Positions 9,154 to 18,837 of a stretch of 64,000 nucleotides of DNA are shown here, piece after piece (the stretch's first letter is position 1; the number at the start of each line of letters is the position of its first letter). Position numbers and translations under genes: made by a program. The DNA is from Psychrobacter sp. NG25 (GTDB lineage Bacteria > Pseudomonadota > Gammaproteobacteria > Pseudomonadales > Moraxellaceae), in NCBI RefSeq assembly GCF_015234355.1, contig NZ_JADGMV010000002.1:372001-436000 (forward strand), written 5' to 3'. Under the pieces are notes generated by a model. It saw only the letters and a program-made list of their open reading frames with translations, was not told the DNA's origin and did not search any database.

Positions 9154-9861
9154 CTAATCACTTTGACGTAACTTTAATAATAGTTTTTGGTACAACGATA
9201 GGTTCTGATAAGCCAACAGCTGCTCTGCCTTTCTTTTATTATCTTGCAAGGTTGTATTGTTTTGAATCACATAAATGGTACGCGCAACCTGCTGGAGCGT
9301 GCCTCCTTTCTTATTGGTCAAAACTGCCGTGATACTATGCGCACCTGGTAAAATATCTACCGTTGGAATGGAAGCACTGAGACCTTGCGCCACCTCATTA
9401 CCATCCAAGTAAATACTCACGTTATCGCCTGCTTGTAAAGATGGCTTTACTTGTACATTTACAGCGATATTTTGGGCAGGGCGACGATAAGCACGCTCTG
9501 CGCTTGGTTCAGTGATCGTAAGCTGATAATTGACGGTTGAACTGTTCTTATCCTCATCAGGCGTCTCTGTGCTGGCAGCTTGCGCAGTACTGCTAGACTG
9601 ACCACTCGTATTGCTATTGTTACTTGAGTTAAGCGTATCATTTCTAGTCATCACACTGGTCTGAGTGACTTGCTTGTCTGCTTGCTGCTCATAATTCTGT
9701 GGACGATCGGTGAAGGTGACTTGACCCGTCTTTTCATCAACGACTTTATAAATAGCAGAGGCATTTGCTAAAGGCGCACAGAGACTGGCGGCACTCACAA
9801 TCATAGCCGTCAACAGCCCTATATTGCCTTTTGAAAAAATCAGTTTTGATAATGAGATCAT
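9154..9861 (-). CDS. DUF4124 domain exported protein
   Basis: 235 residues. The N-terminal signal peptide (~1-35) ends near PLANASA. The DUF4124 motif follows directly (IYKVVDEKTGQVTFTDRP), then a Ser/Thr/Asn-rich linker (~60-110), then a beta-sandwich-like region (AVNVQVKPSLQAGDNVSIYLDG...) that resembles an Ig-like fold. It lies downstream of glnA on the same strand, but a bidirectional terminator separates them, so it is probably transcribed separately. DUF4124 proteins are often found next to glnA in gamma-proteobacteria. Function unknown. Confidence 0.8.
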   Translation of the reverse strand: MISLSKLIFSKGNIGLLTAMIVSAASLCAPLANASAIYKVVDEKTGQVTFTDRPQNYEQQADKQVTQTSVMTRNDTLNSSNNSNTSGQSSSTAQAASTETPDEDKNSSTVNYQLTITEPSAERAYRRPAQNIAVNVQVKPSLQAGDNVSIYLDGNEVAQGLSASIPTVDILPGAHSITAVLTNKKGGTLQQVARTIYVIQNNTTLQDNKRKAEQLLAYQNLSLYQKLLLKLRQSD

Positions 9862-9993
9862 AATCAGTTAACCCAGTTATAGTGTTCACTATTAATATAG
9901 TATTATGACAACCATTATGCGATATTTTTGGTGTTAAATCAGCAATGATTTCAAGGAAAGTTAGTTATGGCATCTAACCAATTATTTCGCGCA

Positions 9994-10032
9994 TAAAAAA
10001 AACCAGCTAAGAATAACTTAGCTGGTTTTTTT
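9994..10032 (-). terminator. Bidirectional terminator of glnA
   Basis: Perfect 11-base stem AACCAGCTAAG / CTTAGCTGGTT with a 5-base loop (stem 10001-10027). T-runs flank it on both strands. Confidence 0.88.
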
Positions 10033-10064
10033 GATTCAAAATAAATGAATGCTTTAGCGACTAA

Positions 10065-11474
10065 TTAGCAGCTGTAGTACATATCGAACTCAACTGGATG
10101 TACAGTCACATTCAGACGTTGTACTTCTTCTTCTTTCAAAGCGATAAACGCTTCTAGCATGTCTTCAGTGAACACATCGCCTTTTAATAAGAAGTCATGA
10201 TCGTCACGCAGTGCTTGTAGTGCTACGTCTAAGCTCTCTGCAACCGTTGGGATTTGTGCTTCTTCTTCTGGTGGCAAGTCATACAAGTTTTTGTCTGCAG
10301 CTTCACCTGGATGCATTTTGTTTTGGATACCGTCAAGGCCAGCCATCAACAATGCAGCAAATGCTAAGTAAGGGTTCGCTGTTGGATCAGGGAAACGTGC
10401 TTCTACACGTACCGCTTTAGGGCTGCTCACGTGTGGAATACGGATAGACGCTGAACGGTTAGATGCTGAATAAGCAAGTTTAATAGGCGCTTCATAATGT
10501 GGTACTAGGCGCTTATAGCTGTTGGTCGATGGGTTGGTAATCGCGTTTAAAGCACGAGCATGCTTGATGATACCACCAACGAAGAACAGAGCTGTTTCAG
10601 ACAAACCAGCGTATTCATCACCAGAGAACGTGTTTACGCCATCTTTAGAGATAGACATATGCACGTGCATACCTGAACCATTGTCACCAACGATTGGCTT
10701 AGGCATAAAGGTAGCCGTTTTACCAAACTGATGCGCAACGTTATGAACAACATACTTTAGCTGTTGAACTTCATCTGCCTTACGTACCATCGTGTTGAAC
10801 GCTACGCCAATTTCAGACTGGCAAGACGCTACTTCGTGGTGATGTACTTCAACGCTACCTACACCAACGATGTCTTCGATACGTTCACACATCACTGAAC
10901 GCATATCTTGTGAGCTATCGATAGGCGGTACTGGGAAATAGCCACCTTTGACACGTGGACGATGCGCCATGTTGCCCCATTCATACGTCTCGCCTGTTGA
11001 CCATGCTGCTTCTTCAGCAGTGATTTTATGGCTAACACCAGACATATCAATTGACCACTTCACATCATCAAAGATAAAGAACTCAGGCTCAGGACCAAAA
11101 TAAGCAGTATCACCAATACCAGTAGACTTTAAGTACTCTTCAGCGCGACGTGCGATAGAGCGTGGGTCACGATCATAGCCTTGTAGCGTTGATGGCTCGA
11201 TAATGTCACAAGTAACGACAACGGTAACTGAATCAAAGAACGGGTCAACAAAAGCGGTTTCTGGATCTGGGCGCAAGATCATATCTGAGGCTTCAATACC
11301 TTTCCAACCAGCAATAGATGAACCATCAAACATCTTGCCGTCTTCCATTACTTCTTCGTCAATGGTATGTGAAGGAAAGCTGATATGTTGTTCTTTACCA
11401 CGGGTATCGGTAAAACGAAAGTCAACCCATTTAGCATTTGTTGATTTGATAAGGTCTAATAATTTGTTCGACAT
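10065..11474 (-). CDS. glnA: Glutamine synthetase, type I
   Basis: Makes glutamine from glutamate, ammonia and ATP; the main nitrogen-assimilation enzyme, a cytoplasmic dodecamer. 469 residues, the usual GSI length. Visible motifs: [11 protein letters not shown] near the N-terminus, [12 protein letters not shown] (metal-binding Glu), the ATP-site [10 protein letters not shown], the NRSASIRIP loop, and [10 protein letters not shown] with the tyrosine that GlnE adenylylates in the GSI-beta group. GGAGAT lies upstream of the ATG. The upstream region holds a sigma-70 promoter, a sigma-54 promoter and NtrC-like sites, so both constitutive and nitrogen-starvation control are expected. Confidence 0.98.
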   Translation of the reverse strand: MSNKLLDLIKSTNAKWVDFRFTDTRGKEQHISFPSHTIDEEVMEDGKMFDGSSIAGWKGIEASDMILRPDPETAFVDPFFDSVTVVVTCDIIEPSTLQGYDRDPRSIARRAEEYLKSTGIGDTAYFGPEPEFFIFDDVKWSIDMSGVSHKITAEEAAWSTGETYEWGNMAHRPRVKGGYFPVPPIDSSQDMRSVMCERIEDIVGVGSVEVHHHEVASCQSEIGVAFNTMVRKADEVQQLKYVVHNVAHQFGKTATFMPKPIVGDNGSGMHVHMSISKDGVNTFSGDEYAGLSETALFFVGGIIKHARALNAITNPSTNSYKRLVPHYEAPIKLAYSASNRSASIRIPHVSSPKAVRVEARFPDPTANPYLAFAALLMAGLDGIQNKMHPGEAADKNLYDLPPEEEAQIPTVAESLDVALQALRDDHDFLLKGDVFTEDMLEAFIALKEEEVQRLNVTVHPVEFDMYYSC

Positions 11475-11580
11475 AAATAATCTCCGTTGTGTTGATCACG
11501 TTATTGCGATTTAAAGTGACTGGTGCAATTTACTGGTTCAAAAATATCAGCTGTGCTCTTAATACTAAATAGCGCCTTCA

Positions 11581-11608
11581 ATATTATGCTTATTATCAGC
11601 ACTGTCAA
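11581..11608 (-). promoter_or_regulatory. Sigma-70 promoter of glnA
   Basis: Minus strand: TTGACA, 16-base spacer, TAATAT. The start would lie about 100 bp before the glnA ATG. Confidence 0.65.
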
Positions 11609-11745
11609 TGTCTTTAGTCAAGACATGGTTGTAATGCTTTTGCTCATTCTAACAATATATAACTCACAATAGTAAATTCTTCCAGCACTTATTAATAATT
11701 ATTTTTGAATCGATTTTCAGCCATAAATAATCATGAAAGTAGTGA

Positions 11746-11762
11746 TGCAAACGCTATGCCAA
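11746..11762 (-). promoter_or_regulatory. Sigma-54 promoter upstream of glnA
   Basis: Minus strand reads TTGGCATAGCGTTTGCA. It has the invariant GG and GC separated by exactly 10 bases and matches TGGCAY-N5-TTGCW. The predicted start is near 11735, leaving a leader of about 260 bases to the glnA ATG. NtrC-like sites lie about 180-240 bp further upstream. Confidence 0.7.
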
Positions 11763-11917
11763 CTTATAAAAATAATCATACCTGAGACAATACCCATCAA
11801 CTTAATTAGCAACTATTACAATTACCTATGACACACTTTATTCTATATTAAGTATGGCCTGTCAACGAATAATACGTCTCTTATATCTCGTTTATAGACA
11901 TGAGACACCATATTTTT

Positions 11918-11973
11918 GCACTATTTTGGTTCCGAAAAAATGCACCAAATTGAATTATGTTCTATTTTGGTGC
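11918..11973 (-). promoter_or_regulatory. NtrC-like enhancer sites
   Basis: Two 15-base sites resemble the enteric NtrC site GCACTATATTGGTGC: GCACTATTTTGGTTC (11918-11932) and GTTCTATTTTGGTGC (11959-11973). Between them TGCACCAAATTG (11941-11952) is a further good half-site. The two main sites are 41 bp apart, about four helical turns, as expected for cooperative binding. Confidence 0.6.
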
Positions 11974-12246
11974 GTGTCTAACACTTAAAAATATCAAACA
12001 AGCCAATAACCAAAGTCTCCTCGCAAGTATTTCGTCAAAAGTATTGTGAGGTAAAATAATTTTACGCATGACTTACTTAGATAGTATGTACCCTACATTT
12101 GATAGATCACAAAATAATGGTAAGATAACCGCGCCTCACAAACGTATGATTCAAGAGGCATCTGAATCAAAAAGCACTTGAGTAATGAAGCACTATAAAT
12201 AAATATAAGTCTAAAAATACAATCACATCCATAAGTTGAAAACCCA

Positions 12247-12870
12247 ATGATTTTGATGATCGATAATTACGACAGCTTTACGTACAATATCGTGCAGTAC
12301 TTCGGTGAGTTACAGCAGGACATCACCGTCTGGCGTAATGATCAGGCTACCATTGAACAGATTCAAACCCTTGCACCAGATGTGATTGTCATCGGTCCTG
12401 GGCCGTGCGATCCTGATCGAGCTGGTATTTCTTTAGCAGTGATCGAAACATTCAAGGGTGTTATACCGATATTGGGTATTTGTTTGGGTCATCAGGCCAT
12501 TGGACAAGCATTCGGTGGTCAAGTGGTCAAAGCAGGTGAAGTCATGCACGGCCGGCTATCGGCCGTCTACCATAACGGTCAAGGTGTGTTTGATGGATTG
12601 CCCAATCCATCACAAGTCACTCGCTACCACTCGCTCGTCATTGACAAACGCAGCCTACCCGATTGTCTCGAGCTGACCGCATGGACACAGTACGCTGATG
12701 ATAGTATTGAAGAAATTATGGGTATCCGCCACAAAACTTTTGCCATTGAAGGGGTGCAATTCCATCCTGAATCTATTTTGAGCGAGGCAGGTTATCAGCT
12801 GCTCAATAACTTTTTGCAAACACACAATTTGGCAGTGTTGGCCTCGAACGAGTTACCACAAGTTGGTTGA
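12247..12870 (+). CDS. trpG: Anthranilate synthase glutaminase component (class I amidotransferase)
   Basis: Supplies ammonia from glutamine to TrpE (and probably PabB) for anthranilate and aminobenzoate synthesis. 207 residues. The opening DNYDSFTYN is typical; the nucleophile Cys79 is in GICLGHQ, and the His173/Glu175 pair is in QFHPES. It is the first gene of a trpG-trpD-trpC cluster on the plus strand, with no trpE in the window, an arrangement known in pseudomonads and Moraxellaceae. The ribosome site is weak. A ~770-bp gap shared with divergent glnA lies upstream. Confidence 0.95.
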   Translation: MILMIDNYDSFTYNIVQYFGELQQDITVWRNDQATIEQIQTLAPDVIVIGPGPCDPDRAGISLAVIETFKGVIPILGICLGHQAIGQAFGGQVVKAGEVMHGRLSAVYHNGQGVFDGLPNPSQVTRYHSLVIDKRSLPDCLELTAWTQYADDSIEEIMGIRHKTFAIEGVQFHPESILSEAGYQLLNNFLQTHNLAVLASNELPQVG

Positions 12871-12955
12871 TTAGCGACTAAATATAAGCGACCTGCATTA
12901 AAATAGAACCCAATTTAATCAAAATAAACATATAAAAATATTAAGCGAGAATATA

Positions 12956-14077
12956 ATGAGTACAACAAAAATAGAGGGCAATCACACGCCAGATAATATT
13001 GCTAAAATGTCTGATGCAGATATTCATAAATTGTTGACGGCATCGTTAGAAAGAATTTTTCAACACATTGATTTGACCTTCGATGAAATGTACCAAGTCA
13101 TGCTGATCATCATGCAAGGCAGATGTAGCGACGCCATGATGGGCGCTATTTTGACTGGCTTACGTATGAAAGGCGAATCAATCGATGAGATTACTGCCTC
13201 CGCTAGCGCCATGCGAGCATTGGCTTCTAATATCGAACCAAAGAACTGTGATCACCTAGTAGACATCGTCGGTACTGGTGGCGATGGCGCTAATTTATTC
13301 AACGTGTCTACCGCTTCTGCTCTTGTGGCAGCAGCGGCTGGCGCACAAGTTGCCAAACACGGCAACCGCGGCGTGTCTAGCAAATCGGGTAGCTCAGACT
13401 TACTCGAACAAGCAGGTATTAGTTTGGCGCTGAATCCTGAACAAGCAAAAGACTGTATCGAAAACCAAGGTATCGGCTTTCTGTTCGCACCAAATCACCA
13501 CAGTGCCATGCGCTATGCCATACCCGTGCGCCGCGAACTCAAAGCGCGTACAATTTTCAATATCTTAGGGCCATTAACCAATCCTGCTGGCACACCCAAT
13601 CTGGTCATTGGTGTTTTCACTGCCCAACTTTGTGAGCCTATCGCCAAAGTCATGAAGAACTTGGGCGCCCGTCATGTGATGGTCGTGGGTGCAAAAGACG
13701 GCTTGGATGAAATTAGCCTTGCTACTTCAACTACTGTCGCTGAATTAAAAGATGGCGAGATATCTGTTTATGAGATGATGCCAGAAGATGCTGGCATTGA
13801 ATCGCAGACACTGATCGGTCTCGATGTCGACTCTCCAGCGCAAAGTCTGGAACTGATTCGTGCTGCACTATCTGGAGCCGATACTCATGACCGTTCTGTA
13901 CTCAAAGCGCGTGATATGATTGCGCTTAATGCAGGTGCGGCAATATATACAGCAGGACTTGCCAGCAACTACGCCAATGGTGTGAGCCGAGCGCAAAAAG
14001 CCATCCAAAATGGTGATGCGTTGCTCAAGCTTGAGTCTCTGGCCAACTACACACAGCAATTAGTGGCTCAGGGTTAA
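12956..14077 (+). CDS. trpD: Anthranilate phosphoribosyltransferase
   Basis: Joins anthranilate to phosphoribosyl pyrophosphate in tryptophan synthesis. 373 residues, with about 25 extra residues before the usual start. The PRPP site DIVGTGGDGANLFNVSTASA is clear, followed by KHGNRGVSSKSGSSDLLE and the RTIFNILGPLTNP segment. It lies 85 bp after trpG, and AAGCGAGAA precedes the ATG. A repeat element sits in the 177-bp gap before trpC. Confidence 0.96.
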   Translation: MSTTKIEGNHTPDNIAKMSDADIHKLLTASLERIFQHIDLTFDEMYQVMLIIMQGRCSDAMMGAILTGLRMKGESIDEITASASAMRALASNIEPKNCDHLVDIVGTGGDGANLFNVSTASALVAAAAGAQVAKHGNRGVSSKSGSSDLLEQAGISLALNPEQAKDCIENQGIGFLFAPNHHSAMRYAIPVRRELKARTIFNILGPLTNPAGTPNLVIGVFTAQLCEPIAKVMKNLGARHVMVVGAKDGLDEISLATSTTVAELKDGEISVYEMMPEDAGIESQTLIGLDVDSPAQSLELIRAALSGADTHDRSVLKARDMIALNAGAAIYTAGLASNYANGVSRAQKAIQNGDALLKLESLANYTQQLVAQG

Positions 14078-14118
14078 CTTATAAGCACTCATATGATGCA
14101 AACTTTGCCACCACTGTC

Positions 14119-14225
14119 TATAGTTAAAGAAGCCTAAAACGGATACAAGGAGCCGACTGCAGATTGTACAAGTCGTACATCTAGGAAGGGTAACACCGTA
14201 GCCGTTTAGTCGTTCTTTGACTATA
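14119..14225 (+). repeat. TATAGT-ended dispersed repeat, copy 1 (between trpD and trpC)
   Basis: 107 bp with imperfect inverted ends of about 24 bp: TATAGTTAAAGAA on the left and the complement of TATAGTCAAAGAA on the right. The interior has ACAAGG, AGCCGACTGC and a hairpin AGATTGTAC / GTACATCT (14161-14169 with 14175-14182). The outer arms AAACGG (14137-14142) and CCGTTT (14202-14207) pair. Copies 2-4 are at 55752, 55963 and 62962. It has no coding capacity, and the ends suggest a non-autonomous MITE-like element with a TA target. Confidence 0.8.
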
Positions 14226-14254
14226 TTTACATTTAATATTATTTGGATACTAGT

Positions 14255-15124
14255 ATGACCACAACTCCTTCAGACATACCTTCAGTATTGCAGCGCATTG
14301 TCGCAACCAAAATAGAAGAGGTGAAAGCCGCACGTGAGAGTCTTTCTCTTGAGGATTTAAAAGCGCAAGTCACAGCTGATAATAAACCACGCCGAGGCTT
14401 TGCTGCCGCTTTACGAGCGGCCAGTACGAACAAAAACAGTGTCGGTATCATTGCTGAAATTAAAAAAGCATCGCCGTCCAAAGGCATTATCAATCATAAC
14501 TTTGCACCAGCGTTATTTGCCCAGCAATATGAGCAAGCTGGTGCCAGCTGTTTATCAGTATTGACTGATCGTGATTATTTTCAAGGTGATGATAGCTATC
14601 TTCTTCAAGCGGCTAATGCCACAAGCCTACCGATACTGCGCAAAGATTTTATGGTAGATGTATACCAAATCTATCAATCTTATCTGATGGGTGCAGACTG
14701 TATACTGCTCATCATGGCTTGCCTTGATGATACGCAAGTACACGAGCTGCATGCACTGAGTATCGAACTAGGTATGGATGTGTTGATAGAGATACATACT
14801 AAATATGAGCTTGAGCGCGCCCTAACATTGCCACGCTCAGAGCACAATATTTATGGTATTAATAATCGCGACTTAAATACCTTTGACGTCGATCTGCAAA
14901 CCACACTGGATCTAAAAAATATTTTGATTGAAGCCTTAGCAGTAGACAATACAACCCTTAAACCGCTCGTCGTTACCGAGAGTGGCATTCATAGCAGTGA
15001 TGACATTCGTTTGATGTTAAGTCATGATATTCAGCACTTTTTGATCGGTGAGCAGTTTATGAAAACCGATCATCCTGGACAAGCGTTACAATCCTTACTT
15101 GCGGGCGTCGCAACAGACGAGTAA
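14255..15124 (+). CDS. trpC: Indole-3-glycerol phosphate synthase
   Basis: Closes the indole ring in tryptophan synthesis. 289 residues from the ATG; a TTG four codons earlier (14243) is in frame but less likely. TIM-barrel motifs: the N-terminal IVATKIEEV, the catalytic-lysine segment AEIKKASPSKG, ASCLSVLTD, LPILRKDF, GINNRDL, and the phosphate-binding VVTESGIHS. It is a monofunctional TrpC with no fused TrpF. It is the third gene of the trp cluster, but the repeat element separates it from trpD, so co-transcription depends on reading through that element. Confidence 0.96.
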   Translation: MTTTPSDIPSVLQRIVATKIEEVKAARESLSLEDLKAQVTADNKPRRGFAAALRAASTNKNSVGIIAEIKKASPSKGIINHNFAPALFAQQYEQAGASCLSVLTDRDYFQGDDSYLLQAANATSLPILRKDFMVDVYQIYQSYLMGADCILLIMACLDDTQVHELHALSIELGMDVLIEIHTKYELERALTLPRSEHNIYGINNRDLNTFDVDLQTTLDLKNILIEALAVDNTTLKPLVVTESGIHSSDDIRLMLSHDIQHFLIGEQFMKTDHPGQALQSLLAGVATDE

Positions 15125-15239
15125 AGTAACTAAATTAGCTTAAACTACGATACGACTTGTGAGCTTATATTAGTATAAAACCAGCGACGATATAGACTAT
15201 TAAGTCATTCATTCATCAACCAACGATACATTAACTTTT

Positions 15240-15971
15240 ATGTCAAATTCTCTATTTTCAAAAGAAATGCAAGACCAACTTAAAGAGCTAAAAGGCCAAC
15301 TAAGTAAAGGTCGTGATACCACGTCACCTGAAGGTGAGGATCAGAAGCCAACTGAACCTGTGTCATTACCCACGCAAAAACAAGTAAATAAGACTGTTAA
15401 GCAAATGAACAGCGAACATGTTGATGATGATAAAGTGCTGTTTATGCAAGCCATGCATGGTGTCAATCAGCTTGAAGATAAGAATGTCCGCTCACCTGCC
15501 AATGCTAGCAAAGCAGGAAAACCTGATGCGACCACACTGTCTAAACGTGCGGCTGCTCAAGGTAGTGAAGCCAGTGACTTGGGTGCAGGCTTGTCAGATA
15601 TGCAAGCACTGCTCAACCCTGTCGCTGCTGAAGCGTTTTTATCGTACAAACAGCCAACCTTGCAAAACAAAATCTTTGATCAACTTAAGAAAGGCAAGCT
15701 ACGTTGGTATGATGCTGTAGATATTCATGGTTGCACGATAGAAGAAGCTCGTGACGCCATGACACAATTACTAAGTCAAGCAAAACAGAAAAATGAGACG
15801 ATGGTAAAAATAGTCCATGGTAAAGGCTCTGAGGCCATTTTAAAGACGTGTGTAAATGGTTGGTTACGTCAATTACCAGAAGTGCTAGCATTTTGCTCTG
15901 CTCCGCCTAAAGATGGTGGTAATGGTGCGGTATTGGTACTGCTTAAAAAGCCTAAAGCGGATGGTGAATAG
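15240..15971 (+). CDS. Smr-domain protein (SmrA/SmrB-like endonuclease family)
   Basis: 243 residues with a polar, disordered first half. From about residue 160 the Smr domain is clear: VDIHGCTIEEARDAM, then MVKIVHGKGSEAILKTCVNGWL and a final GGNGAVLVLLKK. The DIHG and HGKG motifs carry the residues tied to nuclease activity. E. coli relatives SmrA and SmrB are nucleic-acid cleaving proteins; SmrB cuts mRNA at collided ribosomes. Which type this is cannot be decided from sequence. It lies 115 bp after trpC and ends at a good terminator. Confidence 0.85.
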   Translation: MSNSLFSKEMQDQLKELKGQLSKGRDTTSPEGEDQKPTEPVSLPTQKQVNKTVKQMNSEHVDDDKVLFMQAMHGVNQLEDKNVRSPANASKAGKPDATTLSKRAAAQGSEASDLGAGLSDMQALLNPVAAEAFLSYKQPTLQNKIFDQLKKGKLRWYDAVDIHGCTIEEARDAMTQLLSQAKQKNETMVKIVHGKGSEAILKTCVNGWLRQLPEVLAFCSAPPKDGGNGAVLVLLKKPKADGE

Positions 15972-16000
15972 TCTGTATTGATAGCTCAGTATTAGAAATA

Positions 16001-16028
16001 AAAAGGACTGCCATTTGCAGTCCTTTTT
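16001..16028 (+). terminator. Rho-independent terminator after the Smr gene
   Basis: Stem AAAAGGACTGC / GCAGTCCTTTT with a 5-base loop and a T run; it can act in both directions. Confidence 0.85.
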
Positions 16029-16120
16029 TATATAAATAAATCGTCTATTTCTATAGTAGCAAGCTGTAAGCACATAGCTATACGACTGTCATGCACAATT
16101 TTTATTAGAGTGAATCTATC

Positions 16121-16753
16121 ATGAGCATACAAACAATTGAAAGTGTTGAAGCACTAAATGAGCATATCACTGCTTTGATTGCTATCGAACCAAGGTTTTC
16201 GCCTGTCCATAAGCAAGTTGGCACGCCAAGCCTTAGACACAATACAGGTGGGTTTGAGCAGCTGATGAGAGCAATGGTTGGTCAGCAGTTATCTGTCGCT
16301 GCCGCAGCCAGCATTTGGCAACGGTTGGTTGATGCAGGATTGACGACACCGAATGCAATCATTGAGGCAACGGATGAGACTTTGCGAGCACAAGGACTGT
16401 CTAAACAAAAAACTCGTTATATCCGCTCATTGGTCGAGCACGATATAGACTTTAGTGCATTAGAAACTATGTTAGACGAAGATGTCATAAATACACTAAC
16501 CGCCGTCATTGGTATTGGTCGCTGGACAGCTGAGATGTACTTATTGTTTTCTTTAAAACGCGCAGACGTATTCGCTGTCGATGACTTAGCCATCAAAGTG
16601 GCGGCTATGGAGTTGCTAGGTTTGGCAGAGCGACCTACACCGAAACAATTAAAGAACCTGACCCAAGACTGGTCACCGCACCGTAGCGCTGCCAGCCTGT
16701 TGCTATGGTCATATTATGGTGCATTACGTAATAAAACTGCAGTGCCTTTATAA
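16121..16753 (+). CDS. DNA-3-methyladenine glycosylase II (AlkA/MAG type)
   Basis: Removes alkylated purines in base-excision repair. 210 residues, shorter than E. coli AlkA (282) because the N-terminal AlkA domain is absent; it resembles the compact MAG-like forms. The HhH-GPD region is clear: MVGQQLSVAAAASIW, the hairpin VIGIGRWTAEMYLLF, and the catalytic aspartate in DVFAVDDLAIKV. It appears monocistronic. No Ada box or other regulatory site was recognised upstream. Confidence 0.88.
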   Translation: MSIQTIESVEALNEHITALIAIEPRFSPVHKQVGTPSLRHNTGGFEQLMRAMVGQQLSVAAAASIWQRLVDAGLTTPNAIIEATDETLRAQGLSKQKTRYIRSLVEHDIDFSALETMLDEDVINTLTAVIGIGRWTAEMYLLFSLKRADVFAVDDLAIKVAAMELLGLAERPTPKQLKNLTQDWSPHRSAASLLLWSYYGALRNKTAVPL

Positions 16754-16854
16754 AGACCTAGTATTAAAAAAGTGAGTAAGGCAATCGTTTGAGTCTTATA
16801 TTGCTAGCGACCTCTGTATTTAAAACCATGACAAAGGTCTCTTTAATCATTACT

Positions 16855-18837
16855 CTAAAATTGGTTCCATATAGAAAAGCTAGGTCTTTTTTTGACATGC
16901 TTAAACTTGCTTTTCTTTAATACATGGCTTTTATGTATGAGTCCTTTGAGCATGTGGCCTTTCTTGCTTTTCAATATTGCCTTCTTTTTTTCATTGAGGG
17001 CTTCATCGCTATTAGTACTGTCATTGCCTTTATCTTTATTTAAATCCACAGCAGTATGGTCATCAGAACTGTCATTGCCAGCATCAGTATCCTTGCTAAT
17101 TGATACATCTTTTACCGATTCAATGGGGTTATTTTCTTGATTATGGTTTTGATCCTCATTATCAATGTGATCTTCTAGCTCGGCTTGATTGACAATAAGC
17201 TGCTGAGTCGGTAATGCATGTTCTACTTTATATTTCGCGACTTTCTTTAATACATCGATAAATAACGTATTTTGCTTGTCATAGAATTCAATGATTCCAG
17301 TAGCATTGACATAAGCCTGCAACTGAATGACATAGCAATCTTGACGCAGCTCTAAGATATTGACCTGATTCCACTCTGGGTTGGTTAAATCATGCTCTTT
17401 TATGAATTCATCCAAGTCGTTTACCATTTTGAAAATCACATCAAGATCAGCGGTACGCTTAAGATATAAATGATGGAAAAAACGAAACATATCCCGAGAA
17501 GTAAAGTTTTCGATCTGCATCGATGAAAAGTCACCGTTCGGTACCGTCACGATCGTACGCGTCAATGTCCGCACACGCGATGAGCGAATACCAATATCTA
17601 TCACCGTGCCTTCATAAGTGCCAAATTTACAATAGTCGCCGATTCGTACTGGCGAATCTGCCACGACGACGACACTACCGACAAGGTTTTCAATGGTCTT
17701 TTGTGCACCCAGTGCCAATGCCAAACCACCCACACCCAATGCAGCAATACCTGTGGTCAAGTCAAAACCTAAATTACCAAAGATGACAATCACAGCAAAT
17801 ATAAGTAGCAGCGCTTTTACCACTTTGCGCAGCAGCCCTAAGATTGAGACTCGCTCAGTATAGTTTTTCTTATAGCTCAAATTTACCGCACGAGTGAATA
17901 TGGCATCGATGACTCGCAGTAGTAACCATGTTATCGCAACCCACGAAGCTATTTCCGTGAAACGATTGACTGGCTCACGCAGGGTCACTGATACGCCAGC
18001 GTATACCATCACCTCAGACAGTATCAGTGCCATAATCACCACGGAAAGCGGCAGTATCACCTTATCCGGTAATGGCAATGTCACACCGCGTACACGCGGA
18101 TAAGTGATTCTCAATAGATGATACAACAGCCAAACCATGATATAAGTCAATATAAAGCTACTGACGATCATGGTAAGTGCCGCGACCAAATCAGCTAACT
18201 GATAACCGAAGAGCTTTTTGCCATCCAATGAATCAATGGTATAGCGAGATACCAAAGTCGGTTCAGTGTTCTCTATTACTTCTGGTATCGAGCTGAGCGT
18301 ATCGCTTGAAAACTGCCAATACTTTTCATCTCTCTCAGACGTCACTTTTTCGAGTATCAATGACACACTTTTTTCACCAATATTAATCGCACCCACGTTT
18401 TCTTGATCTGGTGGTAGCTGATCAGTGAGGTTACCTTCAGGCGTATTGCTCAGCTGCAAATCCGGCTGAAAACGGCCACCTGCATCCAATGCTTGCTTGA
18501 ACTGCCGTACGATGGTCGTTGGGTTGTCAGACTTCGATAAATTTAGATAGTTACTCGCCAGCAGGTAGTCATTTTCACCCAGGGCGCTGATAAACCCTTG
18601 CACTGTATTCCTTGGTGTATCTCGCCCGAATGAGTCCGGTCGCGGTGATCTTGCTGACTCTTCACTGCTACTCTCACTAATACCCAATGAACTGGCTTCT
18701 GCCGCAAAGGTATGAGTTGGCCATAATAAACTCAGTAGCAGCGCAAGTAAAAACACCATAGCAAGTAATGGTATTTTAATCATTGAGTATAGTGAAGATA
18801 ACTCGGTGCGGGGAATCAGGCGATACTTAGTAGACAA
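16855..18837 (-). CDS. MscS-family mechanosensitive channel with periplasmic N-terminal domain
   Basis: 660-residue inner-membrane channel. A signal peptide (~17-45, ending HTFAAEA) leads to a periplasmic domain (~50-200). Membrane helices follow at about 210-235, 260-285, 293-312 and 333-390. The pore helix region is the MscS signature FGNLGFDLTTGIAALGVGG with GAQKTIENLVGS, then the beta domain (VRIGDYCKFGTYEGTVIDIGIRSSRVRT). The C-terminal ~110 residues are polar (Asp/Asn/Ser, then Lys-rich) and probably disordered. It is larger than E. coli MscS (286) and closer to YnaI/YbdG-like forms. A single gene converging on the glycosylase. Confidence 0.9.
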   Translation of the reverse strand: MSTKYRLIPRTELSSLYSMIKIPLLAMVFLLALLLSLLWPTHTFAAEASSLGISESSSEESARSPRPDSFGRDTPRNTVQGFISALGENDYLLASNYLNLSKSDNPTTIVRQFKQALDAGGRFQPDLQLSNTPEGNLTDQLPPDQENVGAINIGEKSVSLILEKVTSERDEKYWQFSSDTLSSIPEVIENTEPTLVSRYTIDSLDGKKLFGYQLADLVAALTMIVSSFILTYIMVWLLYHLLRITYPRVRGVTLPLPDKVILPLSVVIMALILSEVMVYAGVSVTLREPVNRFTEIASWVAITWLLLRVIDAIFTRAVNLSYKKNYTERVSILGLLRKVVKALLLIFAVIVIFGNLGFDLTTGIAALGVGGLALALGAQKTIENLVGSVVVVADSPVRIGDYCKFGTYEGTVIDIGIRSSRVRTLTRTIVTVPNGDFSSMQIENFTSRDMFRFFHHLYLKRTADLDVIFKMVNDLDEFIKEHDLTNPEWNQVNILELRQDCYVIQLQAYVNATGIIEFYDKQNTLFIDVLKKVAKYKVEHALPTQQLIVNQAELEDHIDNEDQNHNQENNPIESVKDVSISKDTDAGNDSSDDHTAVDLNKDKGNDSTNSDEALNEKKKAILKSKKGHMLKGLIHKSHVLKKSKFKHVKKRPSFSIWNQF

